DNA of 64,000 bases from Brachypterus glaber (lineage: Eukaryota > Arthropoda > Insecta > Coleoptera > Kateretidae): positions 39,571,229-39,635,228 of the forward strand of contig OY294047.1 in NCBI GenBank assembly GCA_958510825.1, given 5' to 3'. The notes below the pieces were generated by a model, which was not told the origin of the DNA, did not search any database, and was given only the letters and a program-made list of their open reading frames with translations. Position 1 is the first letter of the stretch; each line of letters opens with the position of its first letter. A program made the translations under genes and the position numbers. This document shows, in pieces, positions 33,030 to 45,283 of the stretch.

Positions 33030-33500
33030 AAAATTTTCAAAAATTGTCCTAGACAAACAATTCTTGGATATAAATTTGTTTCATGAAAAAATAAGCAACT
33101 TTTTTTTTAATGTCCGTCCGTCCGTCTGTCCGATTTCACGATTTTTGTAGACCGGATAACTCAAGAACGAATAATCCGATTGACTTGAAATTTTCAGGAA
33201 AAATCAAGTTCTTTGAGGGGAAGATTCCTATTATTTTTGGGTAGCCAAAATATGAAATATCTAAATCCTTTAATAACGCGAAAAAGGGGATATGAAGTGT
33301 ATGAATTTTGGTCAATTTGCTAGATATATTTTATGGACGACCCCTAAGTTATGGGGGTTAGTTTTAAAAAAAATTGAAAAAAGCTGAAAAAAAATTTCGA
33401 TTAATGTAACCTTTTCAGGAAAAAATACTTTTATTATGGGGATTAATTATACCAATTTTGAAAGGAATCCCCCTGAAAACATAAAAGTTATGGGGGTTAA
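33030..33500 (+). repeat. Dispersed repeat (family DR-2), copy 1
   Basis: TTCTTGGATATAAATTTGTT, TCATGAAAAAATAAGCAACT, a GTCC tetranucleotide run (33112-33128), GATAACTCAAGAACGAATAA and GATTGACTTGAAATTTTCAG recur in order at 61170-61340; the first two recur at 37905-37945. It is the kind of non-coding repeat common in insect genomes. Confidence 0.75.
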
Positions 33501-33845
33501 ATTTTTTAAAAAAATTAAAAAAACAATTTTTTGTTTTTCGCAAAAAGATAGTTAAAAACAAAATTGAAAGGTTTAAAAAAAATCATTTTTTTATTTTTTT
33601 TTATTTTTTGTTTTTTAAAAAAATAAAATAAAATAAATAAATTTGAAAAATTAAAAAAAGTTTGGAATATTAATGATAATTTTGTTTAATTATACCGAAA
33701 GTTTTATTCTGTGATCCACTACGGGTCATCTTCTTTGCTCAAAGAAACTCGGTTTCACATTCTTAAACATTGATGTAAATATGGAGTTATGCTATTTCTT
33801 TTCTATAAAATATGATAAATACCATACTATCAGGGGTAATAACAT

Positions 33846-34010
33846 AAGTGATACTAGGTTAGGTATCGGTGGTTTTTTACATAAATTTTACAAATAATCC
33901 CAATGACGAAAATACTACGACTGCTTTAGCAGGAGTTGCATCTTCCAAAAATTGGGATTAATGTGAGTAAAATTTGAAACAAAAGCACCGGTACCTAACC
34001 TAGTATCACG
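33846..34010. mobile_element. Foldback element (165 bp)
   Basis: AGTGATACTAGGTTAGGTAT ... and TACCTAACCTAGTATCAC are near-perfect inverted ends. The arms extend about 60 bp inward to AATCCCAAT / ATTGGGATT. Confidence 0.85.
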
Positions 34011-34199
34011 AATTGATATTTAGGGAGAGAATATAATTTATATTTAATACACATACCTCTTAATTATAACGTATTAATCCACAAATAAATTATATTTTAT
34101 AAATTAAAAAGCAAACAATGAGCACGATTTTAGATTAGAGAAAAGAGGGGTAAAAAAACCATCGTAGGGGTAAGGTATTTCCACTTATCAGTACAGCAT

Positions 34200-34203
<4 letters not shown>

Positions 34204-34243
<40 letters not shown>

Positions 34244-34249
34244 TATATA
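34204..34249. repeat. (AT)n microsatellite
   Basis: About 22 AT dinucleotides with one CAT interruption. Confidence 0.95.
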
Positions 34250-34397
34250 AATTGTATTCTCATTGTAATGGCTTTTCTATGCTATATTAGCCGTTACAAA
34301 GAATAATACTGTTTTTTATACACTCTTTTATTAAAATTGCAAAACTGACTTTTTCTGTCTCTTCCTGACATTAACTATCAATAGTTATTTATGGTAC

Positions 34398-34490
34398 TAG
34401 TGGGTAAAGTAAGATATTGCCCATGAGAAAATTAACCTGGCGTCAGCCAAGCAGGTTAATTTTCGAGAGGGCAATATCGGTTTACCCATG
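34398..34490. repeat. Hairpin element, 93 bp
   Basis: GGGTAAAG...GATATTGCCC...AAAATTAACCTGG is mirrored by GCAGGTTAATTTTCGAGAGG and GCAATATCGGTTTACCC. The loop is GC-rich. Confidence 0.75.
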
Positions 34491-34845
34491 AGTGCTATAT
34501 AAGGTTTTATCCAATAAATATATTAGGAATTCATATTTTTATTAAAAATTTTAATGACATTTACAAGAAAATAATTTGATAAGTGACAGTTGAGTGGGTA
34601 AAATAAATAATTATACACTCAATAAAGTAAAAGCCACGCGGGGGTTATTATTGAGTTTATCTATTTAAAATAAAGCTGGTAATTGTCTTATTATCTGTAT
34701 GTATTGGATAAAAATATGTTCTTAAATAAGTGTACTTCAACCTGTTGACTAACAAATAAACCTTTTTCTTCATGAAATCTCCAACAATCATATTAGATTA
34801 GTTCAGTTAAAAAAATTCTAATTTTTCACTAAAAGCTACGAAGAG

Positions 34846-35045
34846 TATAAAAATAGAAAGTTACAGTAATTGCTAAGAACAGTTGCTGGTAGCGGTTTCT
34901 TGTAAACAGGAAAAAACTGCATTAAGAAAATATTGCATTCATAATCCTTGTGTGCCGTGAAAGAGTTGTAGTGTAAATGTAGTAAGCTGTATTGAATTTT
35001 TAAAACAGATTTTTTGAAACAGAAATATAAAACTGTTAACCTAGG
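34846..35045 (+). promoter_or_regulatory. Possible TATA promoter with non-coding first exon
   Basis: TATAAAAAT at 34846-34854 is followed, at the usual distance, by about 170 bp of sequence lacking a long ORF. This ends in a strong donor, CCTAGG|GTAAGT (GT at 35046-35047). The arrangement fits a 5' UTR exon with its core promoter. No downstream plus-strand coding exon within the next 20 kb can be tied to it. Confidence 0.3.
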
Positions 35046-35047
35046 GT

Positions 35048-36020
35048 AAGTTTCTTAGATTTCAAAACATGAAATATAAAAACATGAATGCTAGAAACTT
35101 AACATATTATTAGTTTCTTAGGTGTTAGGTAAATTTATAAATATTCATTTAAAATTATTTATTTTACTTTTTTATGTTTTTGATTATTGTCATGTGATAG
35201 ATAGATAGATATGCTGTTTTAATTTTAAAATCAACCTCAAATATCATGCAGCACAACTTTTATTTTAAGTAAAATTTTTCTCAGAATTTCTGAGTCAGAA
35301 ACCACGTTATGCCAAATGGCTATTACTCTTAAAAAAATTGCCAAAAATCCCACAAATTTTTCAATATAATTGATGACTTAAAAAAGTCATCACTCTTCAC
35401 AATTTGCCAACTGTCAACATTTCCAATAATAAATCTGATGACTAAAAAAATGTATAATTTTACATTATATTCAATATTTTTTAAAAACATTGTACAATGT
35501 ATTGTAAAATCATACAACTTTTTTTTCTATTAAAAAATATAGAAAATCAAAGATCGATTAAATTAGAAAAAAATTGCGAATTTTTATGCTGATCAATAAT
35601 CTGAAAGAAAATTTAACCTATCATTTTTTGTTTTTTAATTATTGCAAAAAATATAAATCTTGGTTTTGTTTTTATTTTTCTGAGCGAAAATAAACAAAGC
35701 CAGATGTTTTTAACTGAAAGTTGTGAAGGTACTTTTAAGCAAGGAATCTAAATCTGTTATCATATTTTCCATGACATTTTAGATGCAAGAGCTACAACAC
35801 TTAACTTCGTTTTTTCTTATAGGGCCATTTTGGATTTTTAAATTTTTGAATACAGCTTTTTTTCTGATCACGAGATGATCAAGTCTTACATTTTAAGCGA
35901 AATTAAAAAAAATCATTTTTGCGCAGAGTGCTTTGGAAACAATGAAGCAATTAAATTAACGGAGGTTAGGTTTGAAGCTGTAAATATTGCCAATGTGATA
36001 TTACCAACTACGCACACGCG
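35048..36020. other. Gene-free stretch
   Basis: Nothing supported. Confidence 0.5.
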
Positions 36021-36086
36021 TGAGCTCGGCATTTAGATTATTTAAATTTGAGGAGCGGCTAATTGTAGGTCTAAATGCCGAGCTCA
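36021..36086. repeat. Hairpin with 17-bp perfect arms
   Basis: TGAGCTCGGCATTTAGA (36021-36037) and its exact reverse complement (36070-36086) enclose a 32-nt loop. Probably a mini foldback element. Confidence 0.85.
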
Positions 36087-36856
36087 GGCAAATTTTAAGT
36101 CGATACCTAAAATCGTTCAAAAGTATTGGTAAGACTGCACAACCTTTTAAATTTAAAATAAGGTTACTACAACTGAATGACTTAAATTTATAATTACCCT
36201 ATTATTATATTTCAAACAGTAAATGTAAGTTTTCGTTTTGCACTAAACGCGTCGATATACCTCTCCGAGAGGCTGGACCAAAAATGATACCTAGCGGAGA
36301 ATCCTATGAACTAAAATTATCTCAATAAAACACAATGCCTCTTAGGCCTAAAAATATTACAGAAATCTGTCTTAAAAAAACAAAATTATTACAGAAATTA
36401 TTAAAAAAGTAAAAGTGAAACAACCAGGTATGTATATTAAAAGGAATTCACAAAGAATTTATAAAGAAAATGTATATTACCAAATAAAATTATACAAAGT
36501 ATACATTTAAGTTTATTAGGCAATATTAATAATATTATATGACTAGTTAATCATAAAAAAATACTAAAATTAAGCTCAGTAGTAAAAAAGACACATAAAA
36601 CATAAAAGACCCTTTTAAAAACCGCTATAAAATTAAAAGAAAGTACCAACCGTTTAATACATAGTCAATAGACTTATAATTTTATTAAAACTTTACTACC
36701 AAACATCAAAAAGGAGAATAAAGAAAACTACTATCGTAAAACGGTAAAATCCTCGGCAATATCACTATAGAAACCTTTTAAAATGGTAAAACTCCGTTTT
36801 ATAGGTAGGGCCATCTCGCAATTGGGGGAATAGTAATAAGATTAAAAGGCACTTAC

Positions 36857-36953
36857 CCCCCTCTATCGACGATTACTGGAAGCGCGAGGTCAATCAGTGC
36901 AGCTTCCAAGCAGCAGATGGCACGGTTAACACCGGGAGATAAATCCGAGTAGG
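36857..36953 (-). CDS. Internal coding exon (97 bp), unknown protein
   Basis: On the minus strand a long pyrimidine tract and acceptor (TTCTTCTATTTTTACAG) immediately precede the block. It ends at a consensus donor (GGGGG|GTAAGT). Only one of the three frames is open throughout: it needs two bases from this exon to finish the preceding codon, then encodes 31 residues (YSDLSPGVNRAICCLEAALI, then DLALPVIVDRG) and leaves two bases. GC content is far above the flanks. Leu/Ala/Val richness suggests a helix-strand segment of a folded protein. It enters in phase 1 and exits in phase 2. The family is not recognised. This is the best-bounded exon in the window apart from the USP domain. Confidence 0.6.
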
Positions 36954-37512
36954 CTGTAAAAATAGAAGAAACATAACTAGTTGTAAAAAAATTAGTATTT
37001 TGGTTTATATGAAGAGTTCAGTACAACAAAATTATTTTTTATAATAATATTATTTTAGTATAAAATATTTTTTTGACTACTAGCTTTAGACCATACCATT
37101 ATTTATCATGTTTTCAGACTATGAAATTAATTTTCTGTACCTATAGCAATAATAATTTTTTCTCTCCTAGTAGGAGTAAACTTTATAAACAGTTGATTTC
37201 TGTCACTTTAGATGTTTCAGTTCTTTGTGCAATTTTTACTAATTAAACCCAAGAAAATGACTTTAAATAACTTTCTATTTATTAAATATAATTAATTATA
37301 ATTATTACCAATTAATACAATCAATAATTAGCTAAAAAAAAATAAATAAAAAAACTAAATTTTTAAACGTCAGTTCAAAGTATTTATTTGAGCAAATGTT
37401 ATTGATCAAGTCTACTTGATTTTTATGAAAATTTCAAGAAGTATCATTTCTGTTAATAATTTATTTTATTATTTGAATAAAAATAGTTAAATAGTGCTAG
37501 TAGTGAAAAAAC

Positions 37513-37632
37513 TAATATATAAACCACGGTAGAGAAGACTATTATAGCCAAGCGTCTTAAATCCCTCGCGGCTACGCAGTTTGGGATTTAATACCTTGGC
37601 TAAAAAAATGTCTTCTCTACCTTGGCATATAA
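37513..37632. mobile_element. Foldback element (~120 bp)
   Basis: CCACGGTAGAGAAGAC ... ATAGCCAAG ... TTAAATCCC is mirrored by GGGATTTAA ... CTTGGCTA ... GTCTTCTCTACCTTGG. The loop CTCGCGGCTACGC is GC-rich. Confidence 0.8.
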
Positions 37633-37869
37633 TTACTATTAAAATATTTTATCCAGGGTCCAAAAGAATTATAATAGGATGCAGGTTTATCTTTAGATGG
37701 GGACTGGATTAAATTCCAACTGCATCGTTCATAGTAGGTATATCGTTTTAAAATAAAATTTGTTAAACTGAAAAAAAATCACAGTTAATTATTTTTTACA
37801 TATTTTGGTAGAGAGCTCTTGTAAAATGAAGTAGTTTAAAGCTTCTGTTAAAATATATGTCTAATAAAT

Positions 37870-37985
37870 TTTCAAAAATCGTCCTAGTCAAAAAGTTCTT
37901 GGATAAAAATTTGTTTCATGAAAAAAATAAGAAACTTTTTTTTTTGAAAATATCCATCTGTCCGAAGTTAAAAAAAAATGCTGAT
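37870..37985 (+). repeat. Dispersed repeat DR-2, short copy 2
   Basis: TTTTCAAAAATCGTCCTAG, TTCTTGGATAAAAATTTGTT and TCATGAAAAAAATAAGAAAC match the start of the 33.0-kb copy. Confidence 0.7.
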
Positions 37986-38227
37986 TTCTTTTGTTGTATT
38001 TGGGAAAATGCAATATACCATTTACTGTGAATAGTATATAATAGAATGCGTAGCCTTACATATCTTTACGGCTTGTTTTGTTATTTATGGTAATGGTCTT
38101 TTTCACATAATAATAGATTTAAGGAATTCCTTTTTCCATAATTTAAATTTGAATTGTTCTGTTTTACCTATACTTTTATTTGCATAACGCTGCACCAAAG
38201 TTGTAAAGAGTTTTTTTTTAATGCAAG

Positions 38228-38600
38228 TGTAGTTAAATCAGGAGGTCGGACTAGACTCAATAAAATAACTTAATTAAAAAAAATTGTTGTATTAACCTGT
38301 TCATATTAATAAACACCTCGATAAAAACACAATAAGTATTATAATACTGGCGTTTTAATGGATTTATTGATAGAAATTAAAACATTTTCTGATTTATTCA
38401 TTTTTAAAAAAATCACATGTAGTTAAATCAGTTGATCGGGCTCCCTCAATAAAATATAATAATTTAATTACGATTTCCGTGGTAATTAAAAAACGTTGTT
38501 GTACTAACCTGTTCCTATTAATAAAAAAGTTAAGGTGTTAAGAATTGAATCATAAAACACAACAAGTAGTATAAAATTGGCGTTTATATGGCTTTAAACC
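38228..38600 (+). repeat. Two diverged tandem copies of a ~190-230-bp unit
   Basis: TGTAGTTAAATCAGGAGGTC (38229) and TGTAGTTAAATCAGTTGATC (38419) start the units. Both then carry TTAACCTGTTC...TATTAATAAA and end in CTGGCGTT or TTGGCGTT. Confidence 0.7.
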
Positions 38601-39829
38601 CGAGTTAACGATCAAATTAATCTGTCTATTATTATTATTATGGCACAAACTGCAGTTTGATGGGGCTCGTGCCTAGAAAAACATTTTCTGTTTTATTTGG
38701 ACCATTTTAACGCACTTTTACAGTTTTAACTGCCGTAAAAGTCAATTTAACTGCCTTTTTATTGCAGATACCTACTGCTGAAGTGGTTGAGTACTTTACT
38801 ACTACCAAATGTCACATAAAACTTTTTCTTTGCATCTCTGTCGAATCTAACAATAGGTTTAGAAAATTTTGTAAAATTTTGTTATAGACAAGGTAAAAAA
38901 GTGCATTTTAGATATTATTATATGTTTATGTATTAATTTATAAATTTTATCGTCCGTTTCAGAATTCATATTTTTCAAATTTGCACTAAATTTTAGTTTT
39001 ATTGATACCGGAATTTTTTATTTAATATAATACAGAAAAATTTCAGTACGAAAGATGGACAATTTTGTTACGTTTTTTTTGTCAGTATTTTCAAAAAATC
39101 ACTTTAAAGAATCCCGAGCTTATTGCTTTTTAAAAGTTTATTGCTTAATTTTGTCTATATCGTTTACTACTTTAAATATATTTTGGAATGGCATCTATAG
39201 ACTACTAAATACAAAAATCAAGCACCACTTAAATTTAGGCAAAGTTGTGCCTAAAATTCTGTTAAGAGGATTTTATGTTATGTTAAAATATGTTATATTA
39301 AAAAATTAAGATTAATAATATCATGTTTTATTTTTTGATTGGTTAATTTTTTTGTGTAGAAAAATTAGAAAAAAAACTTAAATTTAATAATATTATAACG
39401 CGTCAATTTTCGGAAAATGAGCCGCAAAGCGGGAAATTTTCCAATGGTTATGGAAAGAGTTTGTCATGGTATTTTATCTATTTTGCTTGCATAGTACTTA
39501 AGTTTTGAATAATTTTAATATGACTGATTTGGGGAATTTAATTTATTTATATTGGTAACAATGACACTTTTATTTTAAAAAAATCGTTTTTTTAATTAAA
39601 AATTTATAAAAAGCTGTTATTACTAACTTCAAGAAAAATTAAATTAAAAATTTAGCAGTTGAAGAACAAAACAAATATGTTTATCTGTACCAACATATGT
39701 CGAAAGATATATGGATATGAATTTTGGAGATGGTAGAAGCTCGGGTAGAAGTTTTATTTAATAATTAAGAAGTTAATTTAAAATTTAAAGTATCAAGTTT
39801 GAAGAAAACTCGAAAGAAAATAATTTTAG
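38601..39829. other. Gene-free stretch
   Basis: Nothing supported. The 84-codon ORF at 39055-39309 has no splice context or recognisable composition. A small GGCAC/GTGCC hairpin lies at 38642-38674. Confidence 0.5.
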
Positions 39830-39957
39830 TAATGTATGTTTTTATCAAAATTAATGGAGAGCCCCTAGCATAAGTAATAGGTTAAATTGGGGCTCCCCAT
39901 AACTCTGTACTGTATCAAACCTAATATAAATATATAAAAAATATAAATAAATAATAG
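39830..39957 (+). mobile_element. LINE 3'-end fragment with conserved stem-loop
   Basis: The stem GGAGAGCCCC / GGGGCTCCCC with a ~22-nt loop (39855-39898) is followed by an AT-rich (ATAAATA)n tail. The same stem-loop lies at 61944-61989, with a remnant at 18.4 kb. Conserved 3' stem-loops are what many non-LTR reverse transcriptases recognise. Confidence 0.65.
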
Positions 39958-40102
39958 TCTAAAAAAAATTTAAGTTTAAAGTGTATATTTATATAAATAA
40001 AAAAATATATGAGGAAGAATTAACTAATACGGTGTACAAAGTTGTCTCAAAGCCTATCATCCTGCCAACCGAGCACCTCCACTTCCATTGTTTGGAACTT
40101 AC

Positions 40103-40123
40103 CCGAGAGTAACTTAGACTTAA
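40103..40123 (-). CDS. Candidate 21-bp microexon
   Basis: On the minus strand a good acceptor (GTGTTTGATTTTGTAG) and a consensus donor (CTCGG|GTAAGT) lie 21 bp apart. If entered in phase 1 it encodes KSKLLS and leaves in phase 1. That is exactly what the exon at 36857-36953, 3.1 kb downstream on the same strand, requires; the junction codon would be GCC (Ala). Two chance splice sites are the alternative. The overlapping plus-strand 70-codon ORF is not supported. Confidence 0.25.
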
Positions 40124-40259
40124 CTACAAAATCAAACACAGCCCAAAATCACACAAAAAAAATACAAAACACACATATTTATCAATATTTTAAAATAATT
40201 AATAAAAATATACATAGTAACTTAAAAAAAAAAATTAACAATCAAGTAAAATAATGGTA

Positions 40260-42412
40260 ACAAATAAGTAAAAAAAAAAGAGAAATAAAATAATTGTACC
40301 TGTTTTTTTTTAGATCTTTAGATACTGTTGGAAATTTCATTTGTTTTTTTTTTACCAACTTACGAATAAAAAATTCCCCAAAACTATTTTACAATAAACC
40401 ACTTAAACGGTTTTACAATGAAGCTTATTATAACACACAAATAGAAACTACAAAAACCTAATTATGAAACAGAAATAGATAAAATAATATTTTAAATTCC
40501 AACCTAGTATTTTTTTTGGTCGTGTTATATTGGCATAAATGTGGATTTTATTTGGTTAAAGTGTTAACAAAATCGTAAAGTTTATGTGTTCATTTATTGT
40601 CTTGTTTATTACCAAGAGTGTTGATTAATGGGGTAATATAATTTTAACTGCCGAATAACTTGTATCGGCTTTTGTAAACGAAATAGTAAAAATCACAGTT
40701 AAAAACTTAATTCTTAGACTTCTGCAAAACTTGAGAAAACTACATGACTTTGTCGTATGAGCCCAACCAAAATTATAAAAGCAGAAAAAAATTATACAAA
40801 CTTGCAAATCATTGTGAGAAAATGAAATAACAAATAAATCAGCGGAATATAATAAAATCTAGGTAGAAATTACCAAATTTTCATCCCCCCAAATAAAAGA
40901 CAGCAGTTGTGGGAAGTTTTCTTTTTAGTCATTAGCAAAATAATTTTTTACTTAGATGCTCTTGTATCGATTAATAAAATATATGTAGGTATATAATACC
41001 ATCTTTGAAAACTAGTTTTTTTGATGTATGAAACACCTAAATAAAAAAGAAATATTCCAGTTTTTAACAACCCACAGATTTTTGATTGGTAAAACTGCTA
41101 TTAGTTTTTTAAACTTGGAAATCCTGATAATTTTGTATCCAATGACTTTTATTATTTTCTGTAATTAAAGTAGGTATAATTTTCTTCTAGAAACAGTCAT
41201 TTAAGTTTTTTAATTATTATTTTTATTTTGCCAAAACCTTTAAATAATTCCTTGCTGTATCCGATAGGACTTTTATAAAAAGCTATGTTACAGATCGTAT
41301 CTATCTATCTCATAAATAGTATTACCTTATATCATTATTTACTGCTATTGTATTGTCTTTTGCTGCACAGCAAAAAGGTCGAAAGTAGAAAACTAAGTAA
41401 TAGGTTTTTTGGGGTAAGCGTATCCCATCCTCATAAATCTCATACAGGTTAAAACAATAATGGTCCATGAGATAGTAGTCTGCTAAAAAGATAAGGGGAG
41501 GATACGGAACTAAGATTAATGGGATACTTTTGCATACCACAAAAATGTAGATGAGCTTTACATGAATTGATTTATTTTAAAAAAGTAGGGAAAAAGATTT
41601 GGGGTTGATAGAGGATTTGCAGTAAAACAAAATGTATATTTAAATCAAGGAGTTAAAATATTATCAAATGTTGCACGAAACTTCTGAAGGTTATATTAGA
41701 TTTTACAAATATTTGCTTTTTTATTTCAACAGAAAATTGAAACTCTCGTTAATTGATGAATAAATCTTATGTGATATCACAAACATTGAATAAAATTGTA
41801 ATTTTATGCAACATTAAGGCTAATTGTCTTCACCATACAAATTTCTTAAGAATATAGTCTAAAGTATAAACATTTTCAAAATATTTTACATCATCAATAT
41901 CAGTTATGACAAGGGCTTCACTTATAGCTATGATACAGAGTCTATATTATAGACTATTTTATCTAAATCACCGATAAATTTGAAATTTTCTTTTAGGATG
42001 AAGAAATAAACTTTCGTGTATGAGAATAGGCAATTCGTTGTGGCGAAAGCCGTTTTGTACAAGCGATAAACATTTTTCCAGTAATTTAATAATGTAAACA
42101 AAACATTTCAGAGAAACAGTACAGGATAGGGGGAATCAGAGGCAATGGAGACAGTCTAAGAGCACTTTGAAATGAGACACTTTCAACCCTTGCGGTTATA
42201 GTAACGTAAAGTTTTCTGGGTCCTACTATTCTGTGCTAAGGTATTATGACGTATTTTAAAATTGGTGCCATGAATGGTCTCTAAAAGTATTGTCTCTCTG
42301 ATTGATTTTTCGAAATAAAACTTTTTGTCTCTATTTATTATTCATTATTCCTTTTCTTCAGGGACTTACTAGATTACTTAGTAATTACGGGTGTGTGTAT
42401 CCCCTAGGCCTA
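40260..42412. other. Gene-free stretch
   Basis: AT-rich DNA without supported genes. Small ORFs at 40625-40807 and 41322-41540 (minus) lack any splice or codon support. Confidence 0.5.
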
Positions 42413-43221
42413 CACTGAAAGAAATTACATTGAAAAGGTGTAAAAAAATACACTCTATAAATGTGTAAATTTTACACCTTTATATAAATGTACTTCAACA
42501 TTGTTGTGACACTACACACGTGAGGTGATTTTGACCTAGAGTGTGTATTTTTACGTCCATACCTTCTGCAACAATACACTCGGAGCTCAAGAAAGTGTAT
42601 TTTTATAATACACCCGAAGTGTAAAAATCACACTTCTGATGTACAAGCCAACCAATCCCGGGCGTTAAGCTAGTCACGTGACTCGAGTCTGGTGGCTGTC
42701 GACCATTATAATTGTTTATGTTTGTAAGAGCGTACGTATAATTTTGTTTGTGCTAGATTTTTCAAAGAAATAATTGGTAAGTGTTGATTAAAAGTAAATA
42801 TTTAAAAAGTATGATTAATACAATATCCTTAGAACATACATTTTATAATATTTTATTATTTAGGCGGTAACACTGGCCTGCAAATTTTGAGTTGTTAAGA
42901 CTTGTGTATGTTTTCTGTTTCTATTTTATATTGATACTTTTGTAGCGCTGATTACGAATATACGTTTTATTTTTCTGTTGCGTAGTTTTTCCATAAAACA
43001 CTATTCATAAATAGAAAAAACACAAAGGTTATTCTATTTTTTTTTAATAAATTGAAGGGTTTTAGGTAAAAAGTATAATTACGCGTTGGTGTAAACTTTA
43101 CACACTGGATGTAAAAATATAATACACACCGTATTTATATTAACGCTTCGAGTATAAATTCACATCAGCAGCAGCTGCAAGTAAATTACCCATGCACGTG
43201 GAGTAAAAAATTATCTCAGTG
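42413..43221. mobile_element. CACTG-ended TIR element (809 bp) with promoter-like core
   Basis: The ends CACTGAAAG and TCTCAGTG are inverted, with TA outside each. Sub-terminal GTGTAAAAATACAC-type blocks recur in both orientations. In the middle lie CCAAT (42652) and a GTCACGTGAC palindrome, followed by a splice donor AATTG|GTAAGT (42776). Flanking DNA carries GGGTGTGTGTATCCC on both sides. Confidence 0.6.
42673..42682. promoter_or_regulatory. Palindromic E-box GTCACGTGAC
   Basis: A CACGTG core with TCAC/GTGA flanks, the form bound by USF/MiT-type bHLH-ZIP factors. CTCGAG follows at once and CCAAT lies 20 bp before. Function is inferred from the motif only. Confidence 0.4.
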
Positions 43222-43279
43222 TATGGGTGTGTGTATCCCGAGGCACCCTAGGCCTAGTCAAGGTAAGCTCGAGCTACAT

Positions 43280-44170
43280 CTTCAAATGTGTATGCTCTAA
43301 GTGCGACAGGCTCTCAATGCATAAGTACTATAAGTAATTACTGTTTAAATAATGGCCTAATATTAAATGTTGAGAAATCTCAACTGCTCTTGTTCTCTGC
43401 AAGAAAGTTAGATTATAGTTTATTAGTTAAAACGGAAAATGGCAGCTTACAACAAAGCAAATCGATTAAATTTTTAGGTGTTCATGTAGACGGAGATCTC
43501 TCTTGGAATACTCACTTAAACCAATTATCAAAAAAGTTATCTACAGTATATTTTGTTTTATGGAGGTTACGCTCCTATGTTAGCAGAAATACACTACTAA
43601 CCTATTATTTTAAGTTATGAAATTGTTTGCTAGGGCAATTCTGTAAATATAGAAAAAATACTAATTATTCAGAAAAAAAATGAGAACAATATGTTTTAAA
43701 CCCTTCCAATATTCGTGCTGTTTAAAGAATGAAAGATTCTTACAGTAATTTCAATTTATATATTGAACTCAGTTGTGTACCTTCCAATTCCAATTCCAAT
43801 TCGAGTATGGATTTTCCCTTTGGGTAGTTGGCCACCTCGATCTAGTATAGTTGTGTACCTTAAGTCCAATATAAATAATTACTTAAGAACAAATGAAGTT
43901 AATGACTATAATCTTCGATGGAGCGAAAATATTATATTACCCCACCACAGGCTTGCTCTGGTTGCAAAAAGTTCCTATGTAATGCCCACTAAGCTCTATA
44001 ATCACCTACCAAATAATTTTAAGTCAATATCATTAACTAAGATTTTTAAGGAAAAAGTTAAAATACTGCTATTAAACCACAGTTTTTACTCTGTACAAGA
44101 ATTCTTTTCTACTACTTTTAACTGAAACTCTGTTTATTAAATTTTATATTGTCTTTGTCTATTTATTATA
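43280..44170 (+). pseudogene. Broken LINE reverse-transcriptase C-terminal region
   Basis: The first frame (43288-43620) contains NYCLNNGLILNVEKSQLLLF and FLGVHVDGDLSWNTH, the region just after the FADD box. After a frameshift, IEKILIIQKK is readable near 43650. A third frame (43763-44125) carries RLALVAKSSY, LYNHLPNNFK and a C-terminus closely similar to that of the LINE at 27.6 kb. The frameshifts, the stop codon and a 65-bp insertion show it is dead. It comes from a related Jockey/CR1/L2-like element. The 3' tail is too decayed to define. Confidence 0.85.
43784..43848 (-). mobile_element. 65-bp insertion with 13-bp target duplication
   Basis: AGTTGTGTACCTT occurs at 43771-43783 and again at 43849-43861, and the 65 bp between them interrupt the LINE relic. 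Read on the minus strand, the insert ends in (AATTGG)n, a hexanucleotide tail like that at 10750-10766. It has the structure of a very short retroinsertion. Confidence 0.8.
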
Positions 44171-45283
44171 TATAGTTTATTTTTGACGCGTCTTCATGTA
44201 AAATTTTTTTTATCAAGAGATTAATAAATATGCTATTATATTCTAAGGACTACATCACACTAGGGGCGTAGTTTGTAATTCGATTCGACGATTAAGTGGT
44301 GTCCTCCTAGACTCTGGGGCCCGAGAAAACTTTTTTTTATTCAGGGACTTAAAGGACTGGTATCTCGATTTTATTATAAGGGAATTAAAATATCAGGTAA
44401 GGGAACGTTCAAGTATTACGTAACGTAAATTTTGATCATTTTGGACAATAATTGAACAGTTATAATTTGGTTCGACTTGTAAAGAGGTAGCACAAAATTT
44501 AAATGTTGGAAGTTCTGTTTAAATAATAAAAAGAAGGATAACTATAATATGTAGTGACTCTAATTATATATTTTCAAGTTAATGTAAAAAAATATTAACG
44601 TAAACTTAAACACAATCAGAAAACTTCTTTAAGCCTTTGTTAAGTGATAACAAAATTAAACTTTATGTCAAAAATATTTTGAGGTTGTCCCAGATTATGT
44701 TTCTGCTTCTGAGTTTTAAGATCTGTTAAACCCATACGACACCTACTCTATGCCCAAACTCTATGGTTTGACTGTCTGTAAAGTAGAGGGAAGCACTGTT
44801 GGTGTATTCAGCGGCATTGGGCTATATCGATTTAACACGATATTTGGGATTAACTTTTTAGATGTGCCCGGTGCATTTCATCGCCTACCGTGATATGAGA
44901 GAACTGAGGATGGAAGTTTTTACGTGTTATTTGCACGTAACACTGATACGTAAAAACGTTTATCGCTAGATTTAATAATTGGAATTTACCTGTACTTTAA
45001 ACTATTTTCGCACCAGATTTTTGTTGGAGTTTTTAAAAATATTTTTCAATAAATGTCCATAAAAGATAAAATCATCTTTTCCTCTATATTGTTTATCGTC
45101 TTAATTTCACACGCATATTTCTTAATAATAATCCTTTATAAATAAATTACATAAAAATAATAGTAGGCAATAATAATAGCTCTGTAATCATCTTACATGA
45201 AAGAAAAGATAAATTTTTGTGAAATTTTCGTTTTTTTTTTGCTTGATTTTTACCGAATATAATTTAATGGCATCTTATTCATA

